DNA of 64,000 bases from Cylicocyclus nassatus (lineage: Eukaryota > Nematoda > Chromadorea > Rhabditida > Strongylidae). Both the position numbers and the translations under genes were made by a program. Positions 1-10,803 of the stretch are shown here, piece by piece. The notes beneath the pieces were generated by a model, which made no database searches, was not told the origin of the DNA, and saw only the letters and a list, made by a program, of their open reading frames with translations. Positions within the stretch are counted from its first letter, which is position 1. Each line of letters begins with the position of its first letter. The stretch is from assembly GCA_958299035.1 (NCBI GenBank), contig CATQJL010000316.1:46311585-46375584 (forward strand), written 5' to 3'.

Positions 1-1
1 A

Positions 2-924
2 TTTCCAACCTTTCGAACTCCTACTGATGTAAAAGCATTTCTCGGCAGGTGCTCCTTTTTTCGAAGATTTACCCATAATTTTGCCCTCATTGCTTCACCA
101 CTAACAGCATTAACAAAAAAGGACGCTCCGTTCATCTGGACTCCAGAATGCGAGGACGCAACTATGACACTCAAGAGAGCTCTAACCTCCGCGCCCATAC
201 TAGTCGCACCTAGGTTAGGAGACCCTTTCGTCATTGAAACAGCTCCGGAAAAGCTGTTGCCGGAGGGGGGGGGGGGGGAGGGGGGCGCTCGTTACGTGCG
301 GTCTGCCAAATGGAAAACGTCGCGACGCGGCGTTAAAGTGACCGCGCGCGGGAAGCAGCAGTGCAGAAAACTTGTCAGATTTATACCACTAGATTACCAA
401 TGCTTCTCCTATATTGTTAGTATTTTACCTTCTTCAATTAGTGTCTTTTTTATCCTTCAAAGAGCTCATTTTACAACTTCTACGGCAAAACTTCAAATAA
501 CTAAGCAAAACTAATATGAGAATAGTCTGTGAACTTCAACAAAGGATGAGAAACTGAGAAACTGTGTGCTGCGGATCATGCTGGCTGAATTACCCGAGTC
601 TGGTCACTGGCAGCCTGTCGCGCGCGACGTTTTTCAATTTGAAGACCGCACGTAACGACGACGTTTTTCAATTTGAAGACCGCACGTAACGATACGCCCT
701 CTTGCCGGAGTTCTCAAGCAGCTCCAAAACGACATCCTCAAAGTGAAGCTTACGCCAGCCGAACCCTCTCCATCCAATCCAACCTTCGAATCCACGAATC
801 GCGATATCCTGCGATAGAACTTGAAGCTCTAGGCGTAGTTTTTACCGTCGCTTTTCCTACAACAACTTATACAAAAAGCTGCCCTAAAAGATTTCTAAGC
901 TGTCCACAAATCAAAGATCTATGA
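2..924 (+). pseudogene. Ty3/Gypsy-type retrotransposon pol fragment (RT end and RNase H), broken
   Basis: Frame 2 from the left edge reads as the end of a reverse transcriptase running into RNase H. Visible motifs are VKAFLGRCSFFRRF, then an LTALTKKDAPFIWTPEC block, then APILVAPRLGDPFVI. This order (FLG..YRRF, PLT.LTKK, F.W...C, AP.L..P) is typical of Ty3/Gypsy elements. The RNase H part resumes after 710 with GVLKQLQND and then YASRTLS and RYPAIELEALGVVF. The two halves are separated by a 436-bp insertion at 266-701. The right half also needs a frame change near 740. No protease, integrase or LTR is visible; the 5' part would lie outside the window. It is a dead fragment, and the family call rests on motif order only. 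Confidence 0.8.
266..701. mobile_element. 436-bp MITE with 9-bp target duplication (MULE-like) inside the Gypsy fragment
   Basis: TTGCCGGAG at 257-265 is repeated exactly at 702-710, and deleting the insertion rejoins the RNase H reading (GVLKQ). The ends are inverted repeats of about 40 bp: TCGTTACGTGCGGTCTG near 289 matches the complement of 661-693. The right terminal repeat contains a tandem duplication of about 33 bp (about 627-692, ACGTTTTTCAATTTGAAGAC twice). The left end carries a G homopolymer expansion (265-285). A 9-bp duplication with long inverted repeats suggests a Mutator-like (MULE) origin. There is no transposase. The 116-residue reading through the G run is a chance continuation of the pol frame. 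Confidence 0.75.
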
Positions 925-1414
925 ACATAAACTCAATTTGGAGTTGATGTCTTTCTAGCTCAGTTGGTTTCAGTTTTGTTCCGGATGTGATTTAAAAAAC
1001 TCTTCAGAAAGAAATGAATCTACCGTATATCAGCGCTATGATATGTCCGCACTAAAAGAATTCAATAGAGGACCGGAAATTAACGACAGAAGAGAACAAG
1101 TGGGCTACCAAAGGCAGGTAGAGGAATCATCTACTATCTACAGCTCACATAGTGCTACGAACAGCAGAAAGTCGGTTGTAGTAGGCAAGCACTCGTAACT
1201 ATTATTCATTCATTAAGGGCCTTTTTAGCCGAAATCTGCTTTTTATATCCAAGATCTCACATCTAGATTTGAAATCATCTCCATTATGCGTGTCGTTTTT
1301 GTGTCTTCCTAGAGACGTTGCTAAGCTTTCGCATCTCATGCTCGCCCGATATTTAGCCTTATCCCTATTGATTTTGTTATTATTTAATGCGACAAATCTT
1401 TTTTGATTTTGGTG
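925..1414. other. Non-coding stretch with one arm of a distant inverted repeat
   Basis: No gene is seen. Bases about 1020-1197 are the diverged inverted complement of about 1990-2115; shared words include GAGCTGTAGATA and CGGACATAT. The two arms therefore bracket the 1415-1528 MITE and look like the ends of an old foldback element of about 1.1 kb. No target duplication could be fixed. Confidence 0.4.
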
Positions 1415-1528
1415 TTTGATAGATGGGCCGGCACCTTAACCAGCAGTTGGCTTAGGATTTGGTCTGAAAAATTTTTTCAACAAAATTCTCGCCCAACTTC
1501 TGGTTAAGGTGCCCGCCCGTCTATCAAA
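1415..1528. mobile_element. Short foldback MITE (~114 bp)
   Basis: TTTGATAGATGGGCCGGCAC at 1415 is followed by an ACCTTAACCAGCAGTTGG block, and the complement ends the element at 1523-1528 (CTATCAAA). The arms are about 37 bp with a few mismatches and enclose an AT-rich loop. Superfamily not assigned, because a convincing target duplication was not found. The remaining bases to 2228 hold the second arm of the larger inverted repeat (about 1990-2115) and no supportable gene. Confidence 0.55.
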
Positions 1529-2228
1529 TAGGATGGAAGTTGTTGGGTCCGTAATACAACCTGAATCGCTTGGCATGCAGTAATTTGACGTCACCTTCAC
1601 ATGTTCAAAACCATCAAGTACAGGCGTTATCGGAAATGCTAGACCAACATGTCGGAATCATCAATATGTATGGGCCTAGAAAGGAGAGAGTGATGACCAT
1701 AGTAAGCGCCCGTCTAAAGTGTAACATCTTCGGGTTGTCTGGAAATTATCACTTCCAGCTCCGCAAGCTTGCTAAGGGTCATCTGGCAAGCATCTGGCAG
1801 CAGTTAGGGAGCATCTGGCAAGCATGAGACGCAGAAGCTTTAGCAACGCCTCTAGAAGATTTAAAAACGAACGACGCACATAATGGAACATACCAAGGCC
1901 AACTGTAAGGTGAGCTATGAGAAACAGACCAGGCCACAAAGACACTAACATCCTCCTGGATTTCTCCGAGAAGTCCAGAAAATAATAACAGCTAGTGCTT
2001 GCCTATTAGAGCCGACCTCCTGCCGTTTATAGCACTAGTGAGCTGTAGATAATGGGCGAATCCTCTACCGGTGGCTCTATCAATTAATCTCGGTACGGAC
2101 ATATGCGAATCGCGTTCAAAACAAAGGTGAACGTGGCCAAGCTAGAGGAGATATTCAAAAAACCGAATTTGGAGCTTATGCTTTGAAATGTCATTAGCTC
2201 CTAAGTACGGCATAGGCGCCGAAACGTA

Positions 2229-2436
2229 CAGTCTGCCCCAATCCTAACAAGGCCAAAATCGGCATGGCGGGAGTCCGCGCCGCGAGGGTTTCGCGCCACA
2301 TCTGCGGCTAGCTAGTCTGCTCTCGTTTCGATCTGTTCACTCTCTGCGACAGCGCGCATATGCAGCGCAATCCCCTAGAGCTGCGAGCGCGCAAATTCAG
2401 CCTACGATTCGGCCTGATCCCGATTGGGGCAGACTG
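2229..2436. mobile_element. 208-bp Tc1/mariner-type MITE
   Basis: The ends read TA|CAGTCTGCCCCAATC and GATTGGGGCAGACTG|TA, a perfect 15-bp inverted repeat flanked by TA at 2227-2228 and 2437-2438. The inverted similarity continues weakly inwards. The interior is GC-rich. No transposase is encoded; the overlapping open frames on both strands (2308-2650) cross the element ends and are not credible genes. Confidence 0.65.
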
Positions 2437-2865
2437 TAAGGCTGATACGAAGACCATTGTAACGAATCTGTACGGTACAGCAAGATTAAAGAGTACCAAC
2501 TACGCCCCGGTCCAAGCAAAATGGAACAAAAGAATTAAAGAACAATCAGAACGGAAAGCCTATCACCGTTGTATAACGTTTGCTCGACAGAACATAAAGC
2601 CGTTCGCATTAAAAAAAGTTCGCGTATTCCATTGCGAAAGATTGAGCTGAGGTTTAATGAATTAAAAGAACTTGGTCAAAGCTTTATTGATGTTTCTTTG
2701 TTTGGGATTATTCATGTTACCAGAGGGACACCAGAAAAGTCTAACTACTACTAGGACGAAGAAAACTGTTTTCAACATTTCAAGTGTTTGTATCTCGTCT
2801 GTTAGTGTTATGTGTTTTGCAATAAATGCAAATCCACACAGACTGTAAGTATAATGCTGTTCCAG

Positions 2866-3497
2866 GACGCCAGTACGACAGCATCGGTAATGTGCGCGAC
2901 TGGTGGGATGAGAATGCGAAAAAAAAGTTTAAAGAGCATGCACAATGTGTGATCAATCAGTACTCGAACATCAAAATCCCCGGGATGGACCTCTCAGTAA
3001 ATGGGAAACTAACGCAAGGAGAAAACATCGCTGACAATGGTGGTGTAAAGGTGGCCTATAAAGTCGGTTTGCAATGAATGTGTTAGGTTCAATCTGGATA
3101 TATTATCGAACTCTTTTGCAGGCTTACAAGGAATATCTCAAAGAGCATCAAGAAGAAGAGCATATAAGCGGATTAGAAGAGTTCAGCAATGAACAGTTGT
3201 TTTTCTTGGCATACGCCTTTGTAAGGCTTTTCAGATATTTTATAATTAATCTGTACCACAACTTGCAGACATGGTGTGGAGACATGAGAGAGGATGCACT
3301 GATTGAACAAGTGCTGACGGACGAACATCCTCCAGAACGTTATCGGTGGGAATCAAGATGTTGGCCATTGGGAACATTAATCTCGTCTAAACTTTAGTGT
3401 AAACGTCGTCCTGGCCAATCAACCTGAATTCGCAACTGCCTTCAAATGTGACCATGGAAGTGCTATGAATCCTTCTAAACGTTGTGCAGTATGGTAA
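2866..3497 (+). CDS. Neprilysin-like M13 zinc metallopeptidase A, C-terminal exons only
   Basis: Four exons with clean GT-AG borders: 2866-3062, 3122-3220, 3269-3345 and 3398-3497 (TAA). They encode the C-terminal third of an M13 peptidase: GRQYDSIGNVRDWW, then [14 protein letters not shown], which carries the third zinc ligand Glu and the following Asp of the ENIAD motif, then NEQLFFLAYA, and finally the family's C-terminal CxxW as CAVW. Introns are 59, 48 and 52 bases. The first exon starts in the phase that follows the HExxH exon in gene B, yet no HExxH exon is visible in the 2.8 kb upstream. Either the 5' part lies beyond the left edge, behind a transposon-filled intron, or it has been lost. 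All visible splice sites and frames are intact. Confidence 0.88.
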
Positions 3498-3582
3498 ACA
3501 CCTTTAGTGGAACACATCGAATCTCTACGTGATCTTGAAATGGATTTTGTGTAATTTTATTTATTGTTTGTGGTTGCTTTAA

Positions 3583-3588
3583 AATAAA
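3583..3588 (+). promoter_or_regulatory. Candidate poly(A) signal of peptidase gene A
   Basis: AATAAA lies 86 bases after the TAA of the last exon, in AT-rich sequence (GCTTTAAAATAAAAACTAA). This spacing is normal for a nematode 3' UTR. Assigned by position only. Confidence 0.5.
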
Positions 3589-3737
3589 AACTAATTTTTA
3601 AGAAATGTACTTATTTCACTTGGCAGCCCTCCGATCCAGGTCAGCTTGGCTCTGCTTATAGTTGTTGCAGATGTGACAAAAAGTCAAGACGTGATGTTCC
3701 TCTTAGGTGACCCCTGAATCTACAAGGTGTTCCAGTA

Positions 3738-3790
3738 CAGGGTGTCCCATAAAAATGTGCCTACTGTTTGATTGTTAATAGCTCTTCTAC
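3738..3790. mobile_element. Left terminus of a Tc1/mariner-type repeat
   Basis: TA|CAGGGTGTCCCATAAAAATG starts here. A diverged complement ending GGGACACTCTG|TA lies at about 9430-9478, so the two could be ends of one much-invaded element or of separate family members. A further diverged copy of the same end type appears inside the hAT element at about 4412. The sequence up to 4095 resembles the body of this family and contains no gene. Confidence 0.45.
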
Positions 3791-4111
3791 AAAGGAGTCC
3801 TTCGAGAGGCTTTAAATATCGTTTTGTAGAGCTGGCTTCAACTTAGACTTGCAGCACGGAGAGAATTAAGGGCCTATCTTCATTACTATAGAAGCACGGT
3901 AGGAACTTGCAACATATGGCGTCATTATGAAAAAGCTTTTTTTGGAAAAAAATTTTCAAAAAAAAGTTGAAAAATTGTATAACAAGGTTTTCTTGTATGC
4001 TGATTCAGTAAATATTTGGGCTTTCTAGAGCTTTTGAAATGACCTGATCAGTTTTTTGACGAATAGCAGGAAATGGTTGCTGTGGTGTATTTGGCATGAC
4101 TCTTATACTTG

Positions 4112-4400
4112 GGACCGAATCGAATAATTATTCGATAATTCGAATAAATCATTCGAATGCAAATGATTCGAAAAGTCGAATATTCGAAAATCTGAGATTT
4201 CGAATAAAATTCGAAAGTCGAATACTCGAAATTTTCAGTTTTCGAAAATTATTCGATAGTCGAATATTCGAGAGTCATTCATTCGATCATTCGATGTCCA
4301 TCAATATTCGAATATTCGTCGAGCACCGAATATTCGGAACTTCGATAAGAATTGACTATTCGAAAATTCGATAAGCACCAAATATTCGAGAATTCGATAT
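4112..4400. repeat. TTCGAAT-rich subterminal array, left
   Basis: About 290 bases composed of irregular, overlapping words such as ATTCGAATA, TCGAATATTCG and CGAAAATTCG. Because TTCGAA is its own complement, the array is nearly the same on both strands. The open frame that crosses it is compositional, not a gene. Confidence 0.8.
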
Positions 4401-5399
4401 GCATAGCGTATAGGATGTCTTAAAAGTATCTACACACTATTTGATCGCCAATACCTCTCAAAGTCTTTTGCCAATTGAGTAACATCCAGTAGGGATGGCT
4501 TCAGCTTATAAATACAGCAGAAAGCGAATCACCCATGTTTTTCTTAATGTGTGTTATCACAATAGGAAACTCCAGCTTATAGACCAACTGCAAAATAAGA
4601 CATCCAAAAAAACTGTCCCCAAAAAAGGTTCAAAATTTGTGCAGCAGTGTTTTTACGTACGCTGATTTTACTACGCATGAGATTTCAAGCTTTTCAAATG
4701 GCAATCACATTTTTGAAAGGCGTTGAAAAACATTGTTACGGTGTATCGTTTGTTCCCCAGCAAAGTTCCCATAAATACCACGTTATCTCGCTGCCTTTCG
4801 CTATTTTGAACGTGTTAACCTCGGGCAGTTCCCTTGAAATCTTAGGAGAAACGTGTCAAAAAGAGCGAAAGGCAGCGTCGCACCACGTACGCACGCTGGC
4901 TCACATGGGAACTTCTCTTGGGAACACAGGATACCTGGCGTAAGTTTTGAAAAAAGCATTACGGTTGAGTGCAAATTCTACATAAAATGAGTGTCTTTAG
5001 AAATCTAAAGCAAGACCTTCAGCCCTTTTGATTCTTTTTCTGGAAATGGCTCTTGATGTTTTGAAACCCGCTTCAGTCTTACGGTAATTTCACAACAGTG
5101 AAAAGCGATGGATAAATCGCCTATACTCTAAGTTGATGTCAGCCTACAGATCTACATACTGTTGGTAACGCTGTATATCCCAATCGCAACTCTCAGTGAG
5201 GGTATACAATCTTTGAAGTACGAAAAATCTCTTCACAACCGTCACAGGAGTAGCTTTTAGGTTCCTAAGTCTCTTCACGTCACAACTAAATCGTTTTTCC
5301 ATCGCAATATGTACCATAAGAATGTGTCCATTCTTAGCACTTACATGAAACAATTTATTCTTAGTGTTTTGGCCTTTCATAAGCAGTCTCAATGACGTA

Positions 5400-5698
5400 A
5401 ATTATTCGGTCAGTATTCGAAAATCGAATGATATTCGAAAATCGAATAACATTCGAGAACCGAATAATATTCGAAATTCGAATAACGAATGATATTCGAT
5501 ATTCGAATATTATTAGATTCGAAATTTTCATTTTCGAATAATATTCGATAGTCGAATATTCGAAATTTTCAGTTTTCGAATAATATTCGATAGTCGAATA
5601 TTCGAGAATTTCGATTTTCGAATATTATTCGATATTCGAATATTCGAAATTTTCAGTTTTCGAATATATTCGATATTCGAATATTCGAAAAAAATTCC
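5400..5698. repeat. TTCGAAT-rich subterminal array, right
   Basis: Counterpart of the array at 4112-4400, reading ATTCGATAGTCGAATATTCG and similar words in tandem. The two arrays sit symmetrically inside the two ends of the hAT-type element. The short open frames here are low-complexity artefacts. Confidence 0.8.
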
Positions 5699-6209
5699 GA
5701 ATTTCCCCAAGTATAATGACTCTTGAATAATGCGTTACGGTGAAGCGCGAGTATTATGTTTGGAATCAGCGACTTTGATTTACCTAGTTTGGGAGTTTTC
5801 AGCTTCTTTGGTTTCATTTCAAAAGGTGGAATACAACCCTTATTTCTCAAAACTCTCCTCAAAGTCCCAACATAATCCTAAGGTAATGAAGAGCAATTTT
5901 TTGATTCGCACCATACTGCAAATCTAAGTTGAAGCAGCTTTATATAATGTAACCCAAAGCTTCTCGAAACACTTCATTACAGGAGAGCATAGTTGCGATA
6001 GGGGGAGTGATGGTTCTTACCCCCTTCACTTTGAGGCCAAACTCCCGATGACCTCCTTCACCTGGGCTGCGACTGGTATTGTACACTGAGAATATGATAA
6101 AAATTAGTTATTAAAAGGTTTTGCAGGCTAAGTACCTCAAGCAACAAGTACACTCATAAATTTACAAAAGAAACGGTATTTATGTTTATTTATATTATTT
6201 ATTTACCCT

Positions 6210-6466
6210 CGTAGCATTCATTTGCAGAGCAGAAAGTGAGGACACAAAATCAGTTAATTTTTGAAGCACATAAAAGCCCTCATATCTCGCGGCACAGAAG
6301 ACCTAGAAAAAAGTCGATGGTACGTCGATTCTCCATGATCTCAGCTTTCGAATGGTATACAGCATGTTAGGGATTCTTTGCTTCCCGGCTTTAAAAATCA
6401 TTTGCTTCTGTAATCGATAAAAGCCAATACATTGGTGGAGCTGGGTTGGAGCAAGTTAATAGTAAA
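6210..6466. repeat. Direct repeat, first copy (~255 bp)
   Basis: Starts CGTAGCATTCATTT and ends GGAGCAAGTTAATAGTAAA. A copy with very few differences begins at 6734, an offset of 524 bases, and continues after the inserted MITE to 7664. Between the copies, 6467-6733 contains no supportable gene. The 5716-6209 stretch before it holds no gene either. Confidence 0.8.
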
Positions 6467-6733
6467 TATCTCCACCCCATTTTTGAAAACTGGTTAGTTT
6501 CTTCGCCCAGCAACCTATATACCATTCGAAAGCTCAGGAAAAGGGGATTCGACCTAGACAATCGAATTCTTTCTAGCCCCCCCCCTTTCTACCGAGAGAT
6601 ACACTGCATTTTATCTGAAAACATGGTCATTTTCAACAGCAGATTTCTGCCAAATGAAGACCTAATCACTGCTGATTATCTATCTCTCTTAAAGAACAGG
6701 TCTTCATTAACAAACGTAGACAGTCGACTTTTT

Positions 6734-7664
6734 CGTAGCATTCATTTGGAGAGCAGAAAGTGAGGACACAAAATCAGTTAATTTTTGAAGCACATAAAAG
6801 CCCTCATATCTCGCGGCACAGAAGACCTAGAAAAAAGTCGATGGTACGTCGATTCTCCATGATCTCAGCTTTCGAATGGTATACAGCATGTTAGGGATTC
6901 TTTGCTTCCCGGCTCTAAAAATCATTTGCTTCGGTGACCCATGAAAGCCAACACACTGTATAGGTCGTCCCGAAAGTTTTTGCGCACGATTTTCAAAAAT
7001 TCATAAATTTTGATTTTTCCAACCGATTTGACTGCTTCACTTTTATGTGAAAGGGTAAGTCATGCTTTTTATAATGACATCTCAGCTGCTTAGTAATGGT
7101 CATCTGTTGCATAGATAGAAGCTCAAAACCAAAATCACTCAAAATTTGAATTTTTGTGTAGCATAAAAAATCAGAAACTTGCAATAAAAATCGGAGCAGC
7201 CGGTATTGTAGGTTCTCTCACCAGCTCTTTCTAACAGTGCAAAGTTTGCTCCGATTGAGCGTCTCAATGAAAAGTTATGATTTCCGAGCAAGCAATACAA
7301 AAAGGCGAATTTGATTTATTTTGGCATTTTTCAGGGAAATCATAACTTTTCATAGAAACGCTCAATCGGCGCAAACTTTGAACTGTTGGAGAGACCTGCG
7401 GTACTGACTGCTCCGATTTTTTATGACCCTACACAGAAAATTAAAATTTTTACCATTTTTCTTCTATCGCTTCTATCTATGCAACAGATGACCAGTACTA
7501 AGCAGCTGAGATGTCATTATAAAAAGCATGACATACCCTTTCACATAAAAGTGAAAGCAGTCAAATCGGTTGGAAAAATCAGAAGTTATGAGTTTTGAAA
7601 TTCATGCCCAAAAACTTTCTGGACGACCTAATAAGAGCGAGGTGGAGCAAGTTAATAGTAAAAA
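6734..7664. repeat. Direct repeat, second copy, split by a mariner-type foldback
   Basis: Bases 6734-6958 and about 7635-7664 together match 6210-6466; the interruption is the element at 6961-7632. The first copy therefore shows what the site looked like before insertion: ACATTGGTGGAGC in copy 1 against ACACTGTA..TAAGAGCGAGGTGGAGC in copy 2. Confidence 0.7.
6961..7632. mobile_element. Mariner-type foldback MITE (~670 bp)
   Basis: The left end reads TAGGTCGTCCCGAAAGTTTT and the right end AAACTTTCTGGACGACCTAA, flanked by TA. The inverted arms extend about 200 bp: TTTTCCAACCGATTTGACTG at 7015 pairs with the complement near 7560. The spacer contains a further short inverted repeat (AATCATAACTTTTCAT). 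The T-T-A-G-G-T start with TA target fits mariner-type termini. No transposase is encoded. Confidence 0.65.
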
Positions 7665-7970
7665 ATGTGCTGTGGATTGACATCGTTATCAGCACTAACT
7701 GGAACGTGAGCGAACGCGTCTATCTGAGCGTGCTTATCGTTGTTATATGTCTATGTTTTTTGGTAAAAAATGCGCTTTTGATTGACAGTTATGCCATCAG
7801 ATTGGTGAATTTGCACACCTTCACACAAAAACCCGCCCATTTCTGGAATCCATACTCTGTAAACCTAGTGCTGAAGAAGATAACTTTCGTGAAAACGCCT
7901 AAACTCACCTAATTGTAGAGAATGGTTGGTTTCAATAAATCAGGAACTCTAAGATATTCAGAAGAATAAC

Positions 7971-9166
7971 ATGTTATTAAAATATCCCTCAATGTTTTGG
8001 ACAGGTTGGCAGTTTGAAGAGGAAACGGCAGGCAGAATACTTTACAAAATCGCAGATAACTCCCATGTGTTCCAGTTCAACAGCGAGGCAGAAGGAGAAT
8101 CTTACGCCGACGAAAATGTTGTCGACATTGATACAGAGCTGGCAATTGAGCGAAACTCTCTGATTTCCTGCATAGGGAATCCAAGCAGATTGTCTAGTTT
8201 CAATGAGGAAATGTCCAGGAAGTCCATTGCTGATCTTCAGGTTGCTGAAGAATTCAAGGCTGCTAAATTCACAAACATGGATATGAACAAAAGGAAGGTG
8301 TTAGTACAAAGCATAGTTACTGCATTTAGATCCCGGCTGGAGTGCGAACCCAACTCTGTGCTTTATGCTTTTGGAAGTTATTCGCCTTGGGACATTATGA
8401 CCTATGATATTGAAAGGAAAAAAACCAACGCGCAACATAGTACCTCCTTTTTTCGGCTTTTCCGCAGATGCTGTTAACGAAGAAGTTGAGCAGCTTTCTA
8501 ATCAACTAACAGGACGTATGCCAGAGTTCGACAAGGCCCAAAAAAGTATGCACTATTTCCTTCCCGTATTGCAAAAGCATATGCGATCTGGCTCTTTTCC
8601 CGTTACTTACCGCAAAAATCTGATGGATTTACTAGCAAAGCTAATTTCCATTCGGTCTAGCACGGCAGAGGTGGAGAAAGAAATTTTCTATCTACTCTGT
8701 TATCAGAACACAACGCAGAAGTCGTACAACGATAGAGCATCTAAGCAAATACTTAAGATTTGTCAACCTTCTACTAAACACATCTAAAAACTTCATTTAA
8801 AGTATTGGTATAAGTGGTCCAGACAGGCTGTTACCGTACGACTTTTTGAAATATCCTAAAAAATGGTATGAAGAAACTGGTCACCTACCTGCTGACTTCC
8901 TACTACCAGAGGGCGGAAAAAAACCACAAAGGCGCTTAGAAGAAGAAGAAAGTTTCAAATCCAATTTCGACCCAGAACGCTTTAGCACGCAATTCTACTT
9001 CTACTCCGATGACCTTTCGGAGGAAGAAGAAGATTTTTCAGGCAGCGAACTTGTTGTCTCTGATGTTAGCGATAGTGATGTTGTTGATGATGATGTGCAG
9101 GAAATGAAGTTGTTCCTAACTTGTACATCTTTTGGGATATACCTTATTGCTTTCGTTTTTTGTTGA
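7971..9166 (+). CDS. Unidentified putative gene, three coding blocks
   Basis: Block 1 (from a possible acceptor at 8012, TTGGCAG, to 8376) has protein-like composition and contains KRKVLVQSIVTAFRSRLE and NSVLYAFG. A plausible intron, 8377-8467 (GT..CCGCAG), joins it in phase to block 2 (8468-8787), rich in charged helix-like sequence such as MPEFDKAQKSMHYFLPVLQK. Block 3 (about 8820-9166) reads GPDRLLPYDFLKYPKKWYEE and ends in an acidic tail (SDDLSEEEEDFSGSE). The border between blocks 2 and 3 has a stop at 8787, so an intron or a break lies there. I do not recognise the family. The KRK..L...I..AF...L....VLYAFGS stretch is faintly like the start of a nucleotidyltransferase (TUTase/PAP) domain, but the expected Asp pair is not seen. 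It may be a decaying gene. Confidence 0.4.
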
Positions 9167-9429
9167 TGCAGTGAAACAGGAGCACAGATCTTCATAATCA
9201 ATTTCTTAAAATTTTTTAATTTCTTTTGAAAATTTTTAAATTTTTTAAAATTTGTGCCTAAATAAGGTACAAATTAGAGCTCTTCATACCACGCTTTTTT
9301 ACCTTTTCTCTCTTCCTCTCCCCTCCCCCCCCCCCCCTAGACTCACATACCCCCTTCACCCTGGAAGGTCGGGAACAGCCGAGACCTCCTTCACCTGGGG
9401 AGAGCCCGGCTCCCCCTATCGCACCTATG

Positions 9430-9478
9430 CAGGGGAGTTATTAACAAAATAGTAGACAAATCTTTTTGGGACACTCTG
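9430..9478. mobile_element. Right-type terminus of a Tc1/mariner repeat
   Basis: GGGGAGTTATTAACAAAATA followed by GGGACACTCTG|TA is the diverged complement of the terminus at 3738. It is preceded by a C run (about 9325-9339) and a CTTCACC-type low-complexity stretch similar to 6015-6075. From 9479 to 10803 I see no gene, only AT-rich sequence. Confidence 0.4.
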
Positions 9479-10803
9479 TATGTATGCACAACATGAAAAT
9501 TGATTTTTTCCTTTTAGAGATATTCTGTAAAGCCAGCTTCGATTGATTTAGGTTTATAGTTCAGCGGATTAATCATCTTCCAGAAATGTACACAATGACG
9601 GTAGAAATTTCAACACACCGTGACACTGTGAGGTACCTGCCGTTCAGAAAACATTCTGAAATTTGCAAAGCTAATTTTCGAATTATTTTCGCCTTATATT
9701 TTGACAATTCTCCAGTTTATACAGAATAGAATTTTTTCTCGCAAAGTTGTGAATTGTGCGGCTTTTGATGCTAACAATAAGTAAAGGCTTGTGAAGGCGG
9801 ATTACGCGAAAATAAATCAGTATTTTGTTTTTGAGAAAACTTCTTATTGTTAGAGTTACATGCTGCTTAAGCTCATATGTACATTTTCACATGAAAGATA
9901 AAAAAGGTCTTTGGATTTTTTTTTTGGTAAGCCAGCAACATTTCATCTATTTTTTTTGCATTCAACGGCCAACTCTTTCCTCCAGCTAAAGGCTAGGTCC
10001 AATTCTCAAGGCCGTGGGCATACCTCATGTGATTTCATGCCACGCGTCTGACAATTTGATGTCTCCAAATTCAGTACTGGCAGAACGCAAATGCGTAGCA
10101 TGTTTAACTTTCATATTTTGATAAAATGCCCTATCTTTCGTGCATTCAGAAACCCCATGCGATAAGTTATGCACAACTGAAGTATTGCCAAATCGCGTCG
10201 CGACTGAAATTGCCTAAGGTGTGCCCAAGGTCTAAGCTTTGAACGTCAGCATCTTTTTTTCTACACATTTGGAAATCGGAAACCAAGTGCTTTCATCAAG
10301 TATCCTCGACTTTGTGATCTCAACAGTGCTATGTGCTCGAGAGGCTGCGAAAAAGTATGAATTCTGTGTATGACTACCTCCACCTCAACAGATTAAAAAG
10401 AACAGGCGTTCGTCAACATCTATAAGGTTCATAAAAAGTACAGACAGAAATTTTATGTTAGGTTCTTTAACCCTCACTCTCGTCAATCTCACTATTTCGC
10501 AAAAGTGCTACGGTGACCTAACTACGGTACTGCAATGCAAAAATCAGCTTTCGAAAGTCTTTAGATCTCAAAAGGTATCCTCCTCACCTTGTATCCAGAT
10601 AGGATTAGAAGTATCATTGAGGATTTATCCCAAGGTAAATGCAGACCGTTCGATGAATACGGATTTTGAGTACCTTGAGGCAGAAATTTACCTCAAGGTA
10701 CCAATGATGATTACCGCCTGTGGATGCCCTCAAGTTGCGCAAGAATCTAAAATAGAAGAAATTGCTTTATTTCCTTCACTCGAGCACTCATAATTTTTTT
10801 GCA

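Larger units (their letters stand above)
4104..5715. mobile_element. hAT-type non-autonomous element, 1.6 kb, with 8-bp target duplication
   Basis: ATGACTCT at 4096-4103 is repeated at 5716-5723. Immediately inside are inverted ends TATACTTGGG (4104) and CCCAAGTATA (ending 5715; the right arm reads TCCCCAAGTATA). An exact 8-bp duplication with a short inverted terminus is the hallmark of hAT transposons. No transposase frame is recognisable. Both subterminal regions are packed with TTCGAATA-type words; the central ~1 kb (4400-5390) is unrelated AT-rich sequence that includes a diverged Tc1-type end. Confidence 0.72.
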
